Assembly: GCA_024399015.1 (NCBI GenBank)
Contig: JAKSIC010000007.1
Coordinates: 62,001 to 126,000 of the forward strand
From: Fibrobacter sp.
Lineage (GTDB): Bacteria > Fibrobacterota > Fibrobacteria > Fibrobacterales > Fibrobacteraceae
Direction of reading: 5' to 3'
DNA length: 64,000 nt
The notes below the pieces were generated by a model that made no database searches, had not been told where the DNA came from, and saw only the letters and a list, made by a program, of their open reading frames with translations. Positions 51,920 through 60,362 of the stretch are shown here, in pieces. Position 1 is the stretch's first letter, and every line of letters starts with the position of its first letter. The translations under genes were made by a program, and so were the position numbers.

Positions 51920-52510
51920 CTAGAATTCAAACATGTTGAGCCTTACAAACCAGCCGATTCCTTTCCGCTTGTTGGTAATTTCGAACTGGGCGCCGACATC
52001 TATGCTAACATAGGGGAATAAGACATCCAGACCAAGTTCTTCACCCCAGCCCACTTCGTCCATGTGCCATTTACCATTCTTCTTGTACAGCCACCACTCG
52101 AATACGTGGGATTCGAAGACCGATAGCGTTAATGGCTTAAAATCAAAGATGTCGAAGTATAATCCACCAGCTGCTAAATATGCGGGAACGAGCGCGATAA
52201 CACCAAGGATACCTGGGATATGATTGTTCATTGATAAAATACAGATGCCTACAGTGGGTATGGTAACTATAGGAGCTCCCAATGAAACTGGAACTTTATC
52301 GTACTCTCCGTCATCATAGAAGACACGAGTGTCTACTCTAAGGAGGTGAAATGCGAGTCCGCCGAAGCGGATATCGCCGACGTTCGCTTCGATACGTCCA
52401 AGAGAAGAGTATCCCACATTAAGGGGATAGGAATGCCCTTCTAAGAAGCCTTCCCATTCGGCAGCAGCACCTACAACAGCAAACAAAATAATGACTAGGA
52501 TTTTTCTCAT
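51920..52510 (-). CDS. Paralogue 2 of the tandem exported-protein family
   Basis: A 196-residue product with the shared signal peptide ([17 protein letters not shown]) and the blocks [60 protein letters not shown] and [18 protein letters not shown]. It starts 26 bases after paralogue 3 and ends 34 bases before paralogue 1. The best-conserved parts are the signal peptide, the central YD-x-EYD-PVS block and the C-terminal third, while the membrane-like middle differs, as expected from duplication and drift. Confidence 0.65.
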   Translation of the reverse strand: MRKILVIILFAVVGAAAEWEGFLEGHSYPLNVGYSSLGRIEANVGDIRFGGLAFHLLRVDTRVFYDDGEYDKVPVSLGAPIVTIPTVGICILSMNNHIPGILGVIALVPAYLAAGGLYFDIFDFKPLTLSVFESHVFEWWLYKKNGKWHMDEVGWGEELGLDVLFPYVSIDVGAQFEITNKRKGIGWFVRLNMFEF

Positions 52511-52536
52511 TAGGTTAAGTATAGATTAGGTTTACG

Positions 52537-53163
52537 CTAGTGAAACATTTCTTTGAGTGCGAGGATCTCAACCAAGTTGATTCTTGCAAACCAGCCGATG
52601 CCTTTTCGCTTGTTGGTGATTTCAAACTGAGCGCCGCCTGATAGTAATACGTGAGGAAATTGCAGTTCTAAACCAAGCTCCTGGCCCCAACCAGCTTCGT
52701 TTGTGTACCATATGTTGTTCTTTCTGTACATCCACCATTCGAATACGTGGGACTCAAAAACAGAAAGCCTGAAATATTTATAATTCAGCAATGTAAAACC
52801 CATTTCCCCCGATGCTAAAAACATTGACAATGCAGGAAAAACACTAAGGAAGTTGCCACTTTCAGATAGCATCAAAAAGAAGAGTGTTGAGGGAACGGTT
52901 ACCATTGAAGTTCCCCATGAAACAGGGATGTCGTCGTACTCTTCATCATCGTTGCTTGTTCGGATGTCAAATCTTAATGGGGCAACTGCTATATAAAAAA
53001 ATCTTGATTCCCTAGTGTCACCTAATTTTGTCCCTCCCATGTGAAATTTAATGGCGTTCATTTCAATTCGCCCAAGAGAAGAGTATCCCGCACCAACTGA
53101 GTAAAGGGCATCAGCGAATGTGCCCGCAACTGCAAACAAGATAATGACTAGGATTTTTCTCAT
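52537..53163 (-). CDS. Paralogue 3 of the tandem exported-protein family
   Basis: A 208-residue product, first of the three in reading order, starting [20 protein letters not shown]. Shared blocks are [57 protein letters not shown] and [21 protein letters not shown]. The leader TCTATACTTAACCTAATG matches that of paralogue 2. A minus-strand terminator lies just upstream, so this gene is the first of its own small operon. Confidence 0.65.
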   Translation of the reverse strand: MRKILVIILFAVAGTFADALYSVGAGYSSLGRIEMNAIKFHMGGTKLGDTRESRFFYIAVAPLRFDIRTSNDDEEYDDIPVSWGTSMVTVPSTLFFLMLSESGNFLSVFPALSMFLASGEMGFTLLNYKYFRLSVFESHVFEWWMYRKNNIWYTNEAGWGQELGLELQFPHVLLSGGAQFEITNKRKGIGWFARINLVEILALKEMFH

Positions 53164-53184
53164 TAGGTTAAGTATAGAAAATAA

Positions 53185-53210
53185 AAAAAACCGAGCCGAA
53201 GCTCGACCTT
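53185..53210 (-). terminator. Terminator upstream of the paralogue operon
   Basis: On the minus strand CGAGC-TTCG-GCTCG is followed by GTTTTTTTT. It should stop transcription coming from the gpmI side. Confidence 0.75.
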
Positions 53211-53464
53211 TTTCAAAGGGAGATCCCGGATCAAGTCCGGGATGACAATTACAATTACTGGCGCTCTGCGAGCGCAGTAGTCTTCGGCTCAGTCATGACC
53301 GAACAAGTTCGGTCGCGACATTCGCCTTGGGACTACTTGACGATCAACATAGAATCATCCCAAGCCTCTCGTGAACCTCCGCAGTTTACTGCGGGAGGTG
53401 AGCTTTAGCTCGCCGATCGGTGAACGAAATCGTTTTTTCTAGAGATGCATCCACTTTAGTGGAT
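53192..53464. repeat. Hairpin-rich gap between gpmI and the paralogue genes
   Basis: The 398-base gap (53164-53561) has no gene but a dense series of inverted repeats: 53192-53205 CGAGC/GCTCG; 53222-53242 ATCCCGGA/TCCGGGAT; 53261-53275 GCGCTC/GAGCGC; 53297-53314 GACCGAAC/GTTCGGTC; 53376-53398 CCTCCGCAGT/ACTGCGGGAGG; 53397-53414 GGTGAGC/GCTCGCC; 53449-53464 ATCCACT/AGTGGAT; then the terminator at 53503-53524. The one at 53222-53242 matches the REP-like element at 47-93. A relic of gpmI is embedded at 53333-53368. Confidence 0.75.
53333..53368 (-). pseudogene. Relic of the gpmI 3' end
   Basis: Read on the minus strand it encodes EAWDDSMLIVK and a TAG stop, exactly the end of the intact gpmI at 53562-53597. 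The two 36-base copies differ at four positions, all synonymous (TCT/TCG, TTG/CTC, GTC/GTG). Sequence on either side does not match gpmI. It is thus the remnant of a second gpmI allele, not a simple recent copy. Confidence 0.85.
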
Positions 53465-53496
53465 AGCAGCTCTTAAAAAGGATTTAGGAGGCGCAA

Positions 53497-53529
53497 GCAA
53501 AAATGGACTCCCGAAGGAGTCCATTTTTA
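53497..53529. terminator. Strong terminator of gpmI
   Basis: A perfect stem ATGGACTCC / GGAGTCCAT with loop CGAA lies between an A-run and a T-run, so it is usable from both strands. Confidence 0.88.
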
Positions 53530-53561
53530 ATTATTTGTTTGATGCGAATAATTGATGTTCA

Positions 53562-55196
53562 CTACTTCACGATGAGCATCGAATCATCCCAAGCCTCATG
53601 CTTTTCGAAGCCGAGGAGGTTAGCGGTGGTAGCAGCCAAGTTGGACAGACCCCAGTCGCCTTCCTTGAGACCAAGCTTGCCGCCAGTAACGTTATCGTAC
53701 AGGATGCAGGGAACCTTGTTCAAGGTGTGGCTGGTCTTAGCCTTGAAGGAACCATCCTTGTTCACCTTCGGCATGCCGGTCTTCTTGTCGATTTCGTACA
53801 TTTCGTCAGCGTTACCGTGGTCAGCAGTGATGATGGCAACACCGCCGGCTGCGTCGATCACCGGGAGGAGACGAGCGAGGCCGATGTCCACAGCTTCGAT
53901 AGCCATGGTAGCAGCACGGAAGGAACCAGTGTGGCCCACCATGTCGCCGTTGGGGTAGTTGCAGCGGAGAGTCTGGTACTTGCCGCTCTTGATAGCTTCG
54001 ATCATAGCGTCGGTAACTTCTGCAGCCTTCATCCAAGGACGCTGTTCGAACGGAACCACGTCGGATTCAATTTCGAGGTAGGTTTCGCCGTCGAACTTGC
54101 TGGAACGGTTACCATTCCAGAAGTAAGTCACGTGGCCGTACTTCTGAGTTTCAGAGCAAGCGAACTGCTTAACGCCAGTTTCTGCGAACCATTCGCCAGA
54201 GGTTTCCTTGATTGCCGGAGGCGGAACGAGGAAGCGGTTGGGGAGTTTCAGGTCGCCATCATACTGGAGCATGCCGGCGTAGCAGACCTTCGGGAAGCGG
54301 ACGCGGTCGAATTCGCTGAAGGATTCTTCTTCGAATGCGCGGGTAATTTCGATAGCGCGGTCACCACGGAAGTTGAAGAACACAACGGAGTCGCCATCGT
54401 TGATGGTGCCAACCGGCTGGCCGTTAGCTGCGATAACGAACGGCGGGAGGTCCTGGTCAATAGCCTTGGTTTCGCCACGGAGAGTCTCAATTGCCTGCTT
54501 AGCAGATTCGAACATACGGCCTTCGCCGAGAACGTGGGTCTTCCAACCCAGTTCAACCATCTTCCAGTTAGCATTGTAACGGTCCATGGTGATCTGCATA
54601 CGGCCACCACCGGAAGCGATGCAAACGTCGAATTCAGAAGAACGGAGTTCAGAGAGGAACTGTTCGAACGGTTCAACATAATCGAGAGCGGAAGTTTCAG
54701 GAACGTCACGACCGTCGAGGAGGATGTGAACGCGAACCTTCTTCACTGCTTCCTTCTTGGCCTGGGCAACCATTGCCTTCAGGTGAGAAATGTTGGAGTG
54801 AACGTTACCGTCGGAGAAGAGGCCGATGAAGTGAAGAACGGAGTTCTTTTCACGAACGTTGGCGGAGATTTCCTTCCAAGCATCGCGGCCGAAGATTTCG
54901 CCGGAAACGATGGAGTCCTGAACGAGAGCTGCACCCTGGTTGTAGACCTGGCCAGCGCCGATTGCGTTATGGCCAACTTCGGAGTTACCCATGTCTTCGT
55001 TGGTGGGCATACCGACAGCGCGGCCGTGAGCCTTCAGAAGAACGTTCGGATAAGCCTTGAAGAGGTTGTCGAGGGTCGGCTGACGAGCTGCCTTGATGGC
55101 GTTGCCCTGTTCGTTGTTATTGATGCCGTAACCGTCCATAACGATGGTAACGACGGGACCCTTGATACCGGGGAAGTTGGAAAGCTTCTTAAGCAT
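53562..55196 (-). CDS. gpmI: Phosphoglycerate mutase, cofactor-independent
   Basis: A 544-residue glycolytic enzyme of the alkaline-phosphatase superfamily that interconverts 3- and 2-phosphoglycerate using two metal ions. Signatures are VVTIVMDGYGINNNEQGNAI, the catalytic serine in NEDMGNSEVGHNAIGAG (about 70), a central NANWKMVELGWKTHVLGEG region, and the metal-binding ADHGNADEM near the C-terminus. Its end is duplicated as a relic 229 bases downstream. It is separated from the lipoprotein gene to the right by a terminator. Confidence 0.96.
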   Translation of the reverse strand: MLKKLSNFPGIKGPVVTIVMDGYGINNNEQGNAIKAARQPTLDNLFKAYPNVLLKAHGRAVGMPTNEDMGNSEVGHNAIGAGQVYNQGAALVQDSIVSGEIFGRDAWKEISANVREKNSVLHFIGLFSDGNVHSNISHLKAMVAQAKKEAVKKVRVHILLDGRDVPETSALDYVEPFEQFLSELRSSEFDVCIASGGGRMQITMDRYNANWKMVELGWKTHVLGEGRMFESAKQAIETLRGETKAIDQDLPPFVIAANGQPVGTINDGDSVVFFNFRGDRAIEITRAFEEESFSEFDRVRFPKVCYAGMLQYDGDLKLPNRFLVPPPAIKETSGEWFAETGVKQFACSETQKYGHVTYFWNGNRSSKFDGETYLEIESDVVPFEQRPWMKAAEVTDAMIEAIKSGKYQTLRCNYPNGDMVGHTGSFRAATMAIEAVDIGLARLLPVIDAAGGVAIITADHGNADEMYEIDKKTGMPKVNKDGSFKAKTSHTLNKVPCILYDNVTGGKLGLKEGDWGLSNLAATTANLLGFEKHEAWDDSMLIVK

Positions 55197-55274
55197 AGTG
55201 TACTCCAGTTATGCCCGGACCTTCCGGGCGTGTTAAATTTCGGACTTAAAGATAGAAAAAATGGGGGGTAAATA

Positions 55275-55304
55275 AAAGACTCCCCGCAGGAGCGAGGAGT
55301 CTTT
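55275..55304 (-). terminator. Terminator of the 55344 lipoprotein gene
   Basis: AAAGACTCC / GGAGTCTTT is the inverted repeat. On the minus strand it is followed by TTATTT. The loop is GC-rich. Confidence 0.7.
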
Positions 55305-55343
55305 AAAAGGTTAAATCCGTAGGGATTTACGGCAGAACCACGA

Positions 55344-56336
55344 TTACTTCTTCTTGTAAACCTTGAGGGTCACGTCGAAGTCTCTGTTCAAGCCTTCTGC
55401 TGCGGCAACTGCTGCGAATGCATAGAATCCGGTACCAGTTTTGGCATCGCCGTTCGGGGTCAGAGCGACAAAGATTTCAATAGCCGGAGAACCACTTTCG
55501 ACGATGGGGAGCTGAGTCTTAGTGATGTTCTTGAATCTGAAGTCGCTGACATAGGCGTTGCGGCCATTTTCTTCTTCAGGCCACATGGTAACGTCGTAGT
55601 CGTCGTCATAGTTGGAGTCGGTGTCGTTGGTAATGGTAGAGAACAAGGTACCGTTGCCGCTGGAAAGAATTACACCGCCAGAGGTCTTGGTGAGGACGAT
55701 ATCTGCAGTGGTGGAAGCGCTGACAGTACCGGTTGCGAGGTCAAGACCCATCTTGTCTGCAGTGGACATGGCTGCAGTGTAGGTGACCATTTCGATTTCA
55801 GTAGAAGTTGCGGGGCCGCTAGTGGAAGATCCAACAGCGGGGCAGTAGATTTCAGAATTACGGTTGAACGGAATATACTGAGTTGCAGTCTTCTTCTTGC
55901 TGTCGAGGTGAGCGTTAACGGTCACAGCGAGCTTGAAGTCGCCGCACTGGTTTGCAAAGCCCGGATCGGTCAGGTTGACGGTGACCATCATGGAGTTAAG
56001 GGAAACCTTGTCGCTGGGGAGAATTGCCGGAGTGAAAGTCGGCTGAACGTTAATCTTCTTGTTGGAAGCATTCACGATTGCAAAATCGAGGGCGTCGATA
56101 GCGAAGTCGGCATCCTGGCCGATGCTCGGATTGTCAACGGCGAGGCTAATGTTTGCAACGAACTTGACAATAGCACCTGCAGTAACGGAAGTTGCAGTTT
56201 CGTCAAGAATGATTTCTGCATCGCCGCCTTCCTCCGGGCCGTGGGGAGTATCTTCGCCGCCGCATGCGGTGAGGCCGAAAGCTCCCATTGCGATTACGGA
56301 GCTCATGAGCAAAGTCTTGGTGAATTTGGATTTCAT
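55344..56336 (-). CDS. Exported lipoprotein of unknown function
   Basis: A 330-residue lipoprotein with lipobox LTAC followed by GGED and an acidic linker. The mature part has the alternating pattern of beta-sandwich domains (SVTAGAIVKFVANISLAVDN; a C-terminal DFDVTLKVYKKK). The start at 56336 has AGAGAGGA nine bases upstream; the earlier in-frame starts at 56345 and 56378 are less plausible. No family is recognised. The 127-base gap to uvrB has no clear promoter, though uvrB ends in a weak hairpin (GCCCAAATATGGGC). Confidence 0.7.
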   Translation of the reverse strand: MKSKFTKTLLMSSVIAMGAFGLTACGGEDTPHGPEEGGDAEIILDETATSVTAGAIVKFVANISLAVDNPSIGQDADFAIDALDFAIVNASNKKINVQPTFTPAILPSDKVSLNSMMVTVNLTDPGFANQCGDFKLAVTVNAHLDSKKKTATQYIPFNRNSEIYCPAVGSSTSGPATSTEIEMVTYTAAMSTADKMGLDLATGTVSASTTADIVLTKTSGGVILSSGNGTLFSTITNDTDSNYDDDYDVTMWPEEENGRNAYVSDFRFKNITKTQLPIVESGSPAIEIFVALTPNGDAKTGTGFYAFAAVAAAEGLNRDFDVTLKVYKKK

Positions 56337-56463
56337 AGTTAACATCCTCTCTATTAGTTTTTGAGGTTGAAAATACACAAAAATGATTGAAAATGCACTA
56401 GTCTAGGGTGTAAAAATCCTAAAACGAGGGCTAAAAAAGGCTCTTTTTGCCCATATTTGGGCG

Positions 56464-58623
56464 TTATTTTCCCATATCTCGGATAATATCGCGAAGTCGG
56501 GCCGCCTCTTCGAAGTCCAGACGGGCGGCGGCGGCCTTCATTTGGGCCTCCAGTTCCTCGATGGAGGCTTCCTTCGGTTCGATACGCTTCTTGCTATTGG
56601 ACTTCTTGGGCTTGCCCACAGGAGCCGCCTTGGGCTGGTATTCTTCGTCCAGATCCGGGTCTTCCAGAAGTTGGGGCGTCTTCTCGCCGCGCCAAAGTTC
56701 CAGAAGCGGGTCGCTGATGACCAGGTCGTCTTCCAGTTTGCGGGTAACGGACTTGGGGATGATGCCGTGGGCCTTGTTGAACTCTTCCTGCAGGGCGCGG
56801 CGACGGGTGGTTTCGTTGATGGCCTTTTCCAGACTGTCCGTCATGTTGTCTGCAAACAGAAGGACGGTGCCGTTGACGTTACGGCTGGCACGGCCCATGG
56901 TCTGGATGAGGCTGCGGTAGTTGCGGAGGAAGCCTTCCTTGTCGGCATCCAGAATGGCCACCAGGCTGACTTCCGGAAGGTCCAAACCTTCGCGCAGAAG
57001 GTTGATACCCACTAGCACGTCGAATTCACCGGTACGAAGTCCCTTGATAAGGTCGTGACGTTCCAAAGTCTTGATGTCGCTGTGGAGGTATTTGGCACGG
57101 ATGCCTGCTTCCACAAAGTAATCCGTAAGATCCTGGGCCATCTTCTTGGTAAGGGTGGTGACCAGCACACGGTCGCCTTTCTTTACCGTTTCTTCGATGC
57201 GGTAAAGGAGAACATCCATCTGACCCTGGATGGGGAACATTTCGATGTTGGGGTCCAAAAGGCCGGTAGGACGGTTGATCTGTTCCGTCACCACGCCGCC
57301 GGTCTTTTCCATTTCGTAATCACCGGGGGTAGCGCTGACGAACAGCACCTGCTTCGGGTACATGTACTCGAATTCTTTGAAGTTCATGGGACGGTTATCG
57401 AGAGCGCAGGGGAGGCGGAAACCATACTGAACGAGGGTGGTCTTTCGGCTCTTATCGCCTTCGGCCATGCCACCTACCTGAGGAATACTTACGTGGGATT
57501 CGTCTACCATCAAGAGCCAGTCATCGCCGAAGTAGTCGATGAGGGTAAAGGGGCGGGTTCCGGGAGCGCGGTCTTCAATGAGGGCGGAATAGTTTTCAAT
57601 GCCGCTACACATGCCGGTTTCGCGAATCATTTCCATGTCGTAGCGGGTTCTGCTACTCAGTCGGGCGGATTCAAGAACCTTTCCTTCCTTGTCCAGTTCT
57701 GCAAGGCGTTCCGTCAATTGCAACTGCATACGCTGCAAGATACCGGCTCGGCCTTCTTCCTTGGTCACGAAGTGTTTTGCCGGAGCGATGGTCATTTCTT
57801 CCAACTCCTGGATAACCTCGCCGGTAATAATGTTGAAGCGGACTAGGCGATCCACCTCGTCACCAAACAATTCAATACGAAGACCGTCTTCGTCGTAGCT
57901 GGGGTGAATCTCGATGACATCGCCATGACAGCGGAAGGTGCCGCGTTCCAGGGAGTAGTCGTTGCGGGTATACTGCACACGCACCAAGTCGTGAAGAATC
58001 TTGTCACGGTCGTAGACATCACCCTTCTTGATGCGAACCATCAGGTCAAAATATTCCGCAGGGCTTCCCAAACCGTAAATGCAGCTGACAGAAGCCACAA
58101 TAATTACGTCGCGACGAGTCAGCAAATTCGCCGTTGCACGCAGACGCAACTTGTCGATTTCATCGTTGATGCTGGCGTCCTTTTCAATAAAAGTATCCGT
58201 GTGGACGATGTAGGCTTCCGGCTGGAAATAGTCGTAGTAGCTTACAAAGTATTCCACCGCATTGTTGGGAAAGAATGCCTTGAATTCCTGGTAAAGCTGG
58301 GCGGCAAGTGTCTTGTTGTGAGTCAAGATAAGGGTGGGCTTACCCACGTTCTTGATGACGTTCGCCATGGTGAACGTTTTACCTGAACCGGTAACGCCAA
58401 GCAACGTCTGGAACTGTTCGCCGTTTTCAAAACCTTTGGAAATCTGCTCAATGGCTGCGGGCTGGTCGCCGGCGGCACCGTAAGGCGAAACAAGGTCGAA
58501 CTGCGCACGAACCGGAGCCTGGAACTGCTTGAATTTACCGGGCAAGCTCTGCTCGGGAGAGAGAACCTTTGCTATCGGTTTTGCATACGGGTCCGGTGTA
58601 ATTGTTTTACGTGCGCGTGCCAT
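56464..58623 (-). CDS. uvrB: Excinuclease ABC subunit B
   Basis: A 719-residue DNA repair helicase-like protein that verifies damage found by UvrA and recruits UvrC. It has Walker A GVTGSGKT, the beta-hairpin region YYDYFQPEAYI, a helicase C domain, and a UVR domain at the very end (EELEAQMKAAAARLDFEEAA). About 42 residues precede the usual UvrB start (FDLVSPYGAAGDQP), and their coding sequence overlaps the end of the upstream AAA+ gene by 52 bases. The overlap is in a different frame, and no closer ATG exists. Confidence 0.95.
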   Translation of the reverse strand: MARARKTITPDPYAKPIAKVLSPEQSLPGKFKQFQAPVRAQFDLVSPYGAAGDQPAAIEQISKGFENGEQFQTLLGVTGSGKTFTMANVIKNVGKPTLILTHNKTLAAQLYQEFKAFFPNNAVEYFVSYYDYFQPEAYIVHTDTFIEKDASINDEIDKLRLRATANLLTRRDVIIVASVSCIYGLGSPAEYFDLMVRIKKGDVYDRDKILHDLVRVQYTRNDYSLERGTFRCHGDVIEIHPSYDEDGLRIELFGDEVDRLVRFNIITGEVIQELEEMTIAPAKHFVTKEEGRAGILQRMQLQLTERLAELDKEGKVLESARLSSRTRYDMEMIRETGMCSGIENYSALIEDRAPGTRPFTLIDYFGDDWLLMVDESHVSIPQVGGMAEGDKSRKTTLVQYGFRLPCALDNRPMNFKEFEYMYPKQVLFVSATPGDYEMEKTGGVVTEQINRPTGLLDPNIEMFPIQGQMDVLLYRIEETVKKGDRVLVTTLTKKMAQDLTDYFVEAGIRAKYLHSDIKTLERHDLIKGLRTGEFDVLVGINLLREGLDLPEVSLVAILDADKEGFLRNYRSLIQTMGRASRNVNGTVLLFADNMTDSLEKAINETTRRRALQEEFNKAHGIIPKSVTRKLEDDLVISDPLLELWRGEKTPQLLEDPDLDEEYQPKAAPVGKPKKSNSKKRIEPKEASIEELEAQMKAAAARLDFEEAARLRDIIRDMGK

Positions 58624-60341
58624 AGTTTGTTGGTGAAATCCTTGTCGGTGATTTCGCTGATGTTTGCCTGAGCCAGGTTCGGAACTTTTGCCAAACGGTT
58701 TGCTTGATGTTCGATAGTCTTCTCAAAGAGATTACGAACGAATCGTCCGTTCCCGAAATGGGAATCCTTTTCCTGAACAGCCTTGCTGATGGTTGCCTTC
58801 AGGGCAGTGTCTGCGGAGGCGCTCATGGAGTAATCGTACTTGCTTGTAAGCAACTTGAAAATTTCCACAAGTTCCTCTTCCGTGTAGTCCGGGAAATTGA
58901 TATATCGGTTGAAACGGGAGGAAAGGCCCGGGTTGGAATTGACGAAGTTCTGGATTTCCTCGGTGTAGCCTGCGATGATGACCACAAGGCGGTCACGGTC
59001 ATCTTCCATGCGCTTCAGCAAGGTGTCGATGGCTTCCTGGCCGAAATCGTTTTCGGAACTTCTGGAAAGGGTGTAGGCTTCGTCGATGAACAGAACACCA
59101 TTGAGGGCGCTGTCGATAACCTTGTTTGTCTTGATGGCGGTTTGGCCCATGTATCCTGCAACGAGGTCGCTGCGGGAGGCTTCCACAAGATGACCGCTGG
59201 AAAGAACCCCAAGGGATTTGAGAATCTGCGCCATGATGCGGGCGATGGTGGTTTTGCCGGTACCGGGGTTTCCGGAGAAGACCAGATGGTAGGAGGTGGG
59301 AGGAACGGACAAGCCTTTCTTTCTGCGTTCGTTCTGAATCTTGAGGAAGTTGCGGAAGGTGATGATTTCCTGTTTGACGGAATCAAGACCAACCAAGGAC
59401 CTCAATTGCTTTTCGGCGTCCATACCGCACTGATTTCGTTCTTCTTCGGTGAGCGCTTTGTTTGCGCCGGCCTTTTTTGCTGCGGAGTTTTCGTTGTCGG
59501 ATTCGTCGTTAGCTTCTTTGTACTTGACCACTCGCGGGCGGAACTTCACATTGGAAACTTTGTTGAATCGGAAACCGCCAATGAATTTTTCCATGGCTTG
59601 CAACCATTGGATTTCATCTGCAGTGAGCTTTCCGTCAATGTTGGCCAAAGCAGAAGAGAAGTCGTACATCAATCGCATATATTTCTTGACTGCGTCAGGA
59701 GAAAATTCTGCGAAGATGGAGGGGAAGAGGAACGGTTGCCCGTTTTTCTCAAGAGGCAAACTATTCTTTTCTAGGTCTGCACTTAGGGCATCCAAATCAA
59801 TTTCATTGTTGACGTAGGTTTGTAAAGTGAGGCGTTTCCAGTCGGTATCGGCTGGGGCGTTGGTGCGGAGGCGAAGCATCAATGCCACAAAACCGCAGGA
59901 CTCGAAATTTTCGTAACAAACAGGATGGCCCAATTTTTTAGAAATGTAGGCAATGTCTGTGAGAAATACTGTGGAAAGTTCCTTGAAAACGTCGCTGCCA
60001 TTATGGGAGGCATGCATACTCAGTTTGTTTGCGACACCGTCGTAAAGCAGAAAATCTTGGAAGAAGTTGGAAATGGAAGAAACAACGGGATCCAGCCTTT
60101 GCATATACTTTGGCAAAAGAGGATTGATTGCATCCTTGATGTCCACTTCTACAGCCCGGGATGTTTCCTGACCATTTGCCTGCTTGGCTTTTTCAATTTG
60201 GTAGGCTTTAAATTCTTTTAGATAATCGGAAATCTGCTTGGGTTCAGATTCGTCGGGATGTTTCTTGAACTTGTCAAGCAGGGCGCCCGACAAAGCTAAA
60301 ACACAAGATACCAAAACAAGGAAAACGATAAGACTTGTCAT
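58572..60341 (-). CDS. Membrane-anchored CbxX/CfqX-type AAA+ ATPase with TerB-like region
   Basis: A 589-residue protein. It begins with a hydrophobic anchor (SLIVFLVLVSCVLALSGALL), then a helical region with a TerB-like patch (ANIDGKLTADEIQWLQAM near 240), and a C-terminal AAA+ domain (about 320-570). Walker A is GNPGTGKTTIARIM, Walker B is GVLFIDEAYTL, and an AGYTEEIQNFVNSNPGLSSR segment contains the arginine finger. Related ATPases include CbbX, SpoVK and EccA, which remodel protein complexes. The target here is unknown. A GTG lies directly before the ATG at 60341. It sits between an acyltransferase and uvrB on the same strand. Confidence 0.8.
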   Translation of the reverse strand: MTSLIVFLVLVSCVLALSGALLDKFKKHPDESEPKQISDYLKEFKAYQIEKAKQANGQETSRAVEVDIKDAINPLLPKYMQRLDPVVSSISNFFQDFLLYDGVANKLSMHASHNGSDVFKELSTVFLTDIAYISKKLGHPVCYENFESCGFVALMLRLRTNAPADTDWKRLTLQTYVNNEIDLDALSADLEKNSLPLEKNGQPFLFPSIFAEFSPDAVKKYMRLMYDFSSALANIDGKLTADEIQWLQAMEKFIGGFRFNKVSNVKFRPRVVKYKEANDESDNENSAAKKAGANKALTEEERNQCGMDAEKQLRSLVGLDSVKQEIITFRNFLKIQNERRKKGLSVPPTSYHLVFSGNPGTGKTTIARIMAQILKSLGVLSSGHLVEASRSDLVAGYMGQTAIKTNKVIDSALNGVLFIDEAYTLSRSSENDFGQEAIDTLLKRMEDDRDRLVVIIAGYTEEIQNFVNSNPGLSSRFNRYINFPDYTEEELVEIFKLLTSKYDYSMSASADTALKATISKAVQEKDSHFGNGRFVRNLFEKTIEHQANRLAKVPNLAQANISEITDKDFTNKLWHAHVKQLHRTRMQNR

Positions 60342-60362
60342 CACTAAAAATATAGTATGAAA

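Noticed and set aside
53192-53524. Hairpin cluster considered as an integron attC array.
   Set aside because: No GTTRRRY-type core sites, no cassette genes and no integrase; the hairpins are short and unlike attC.
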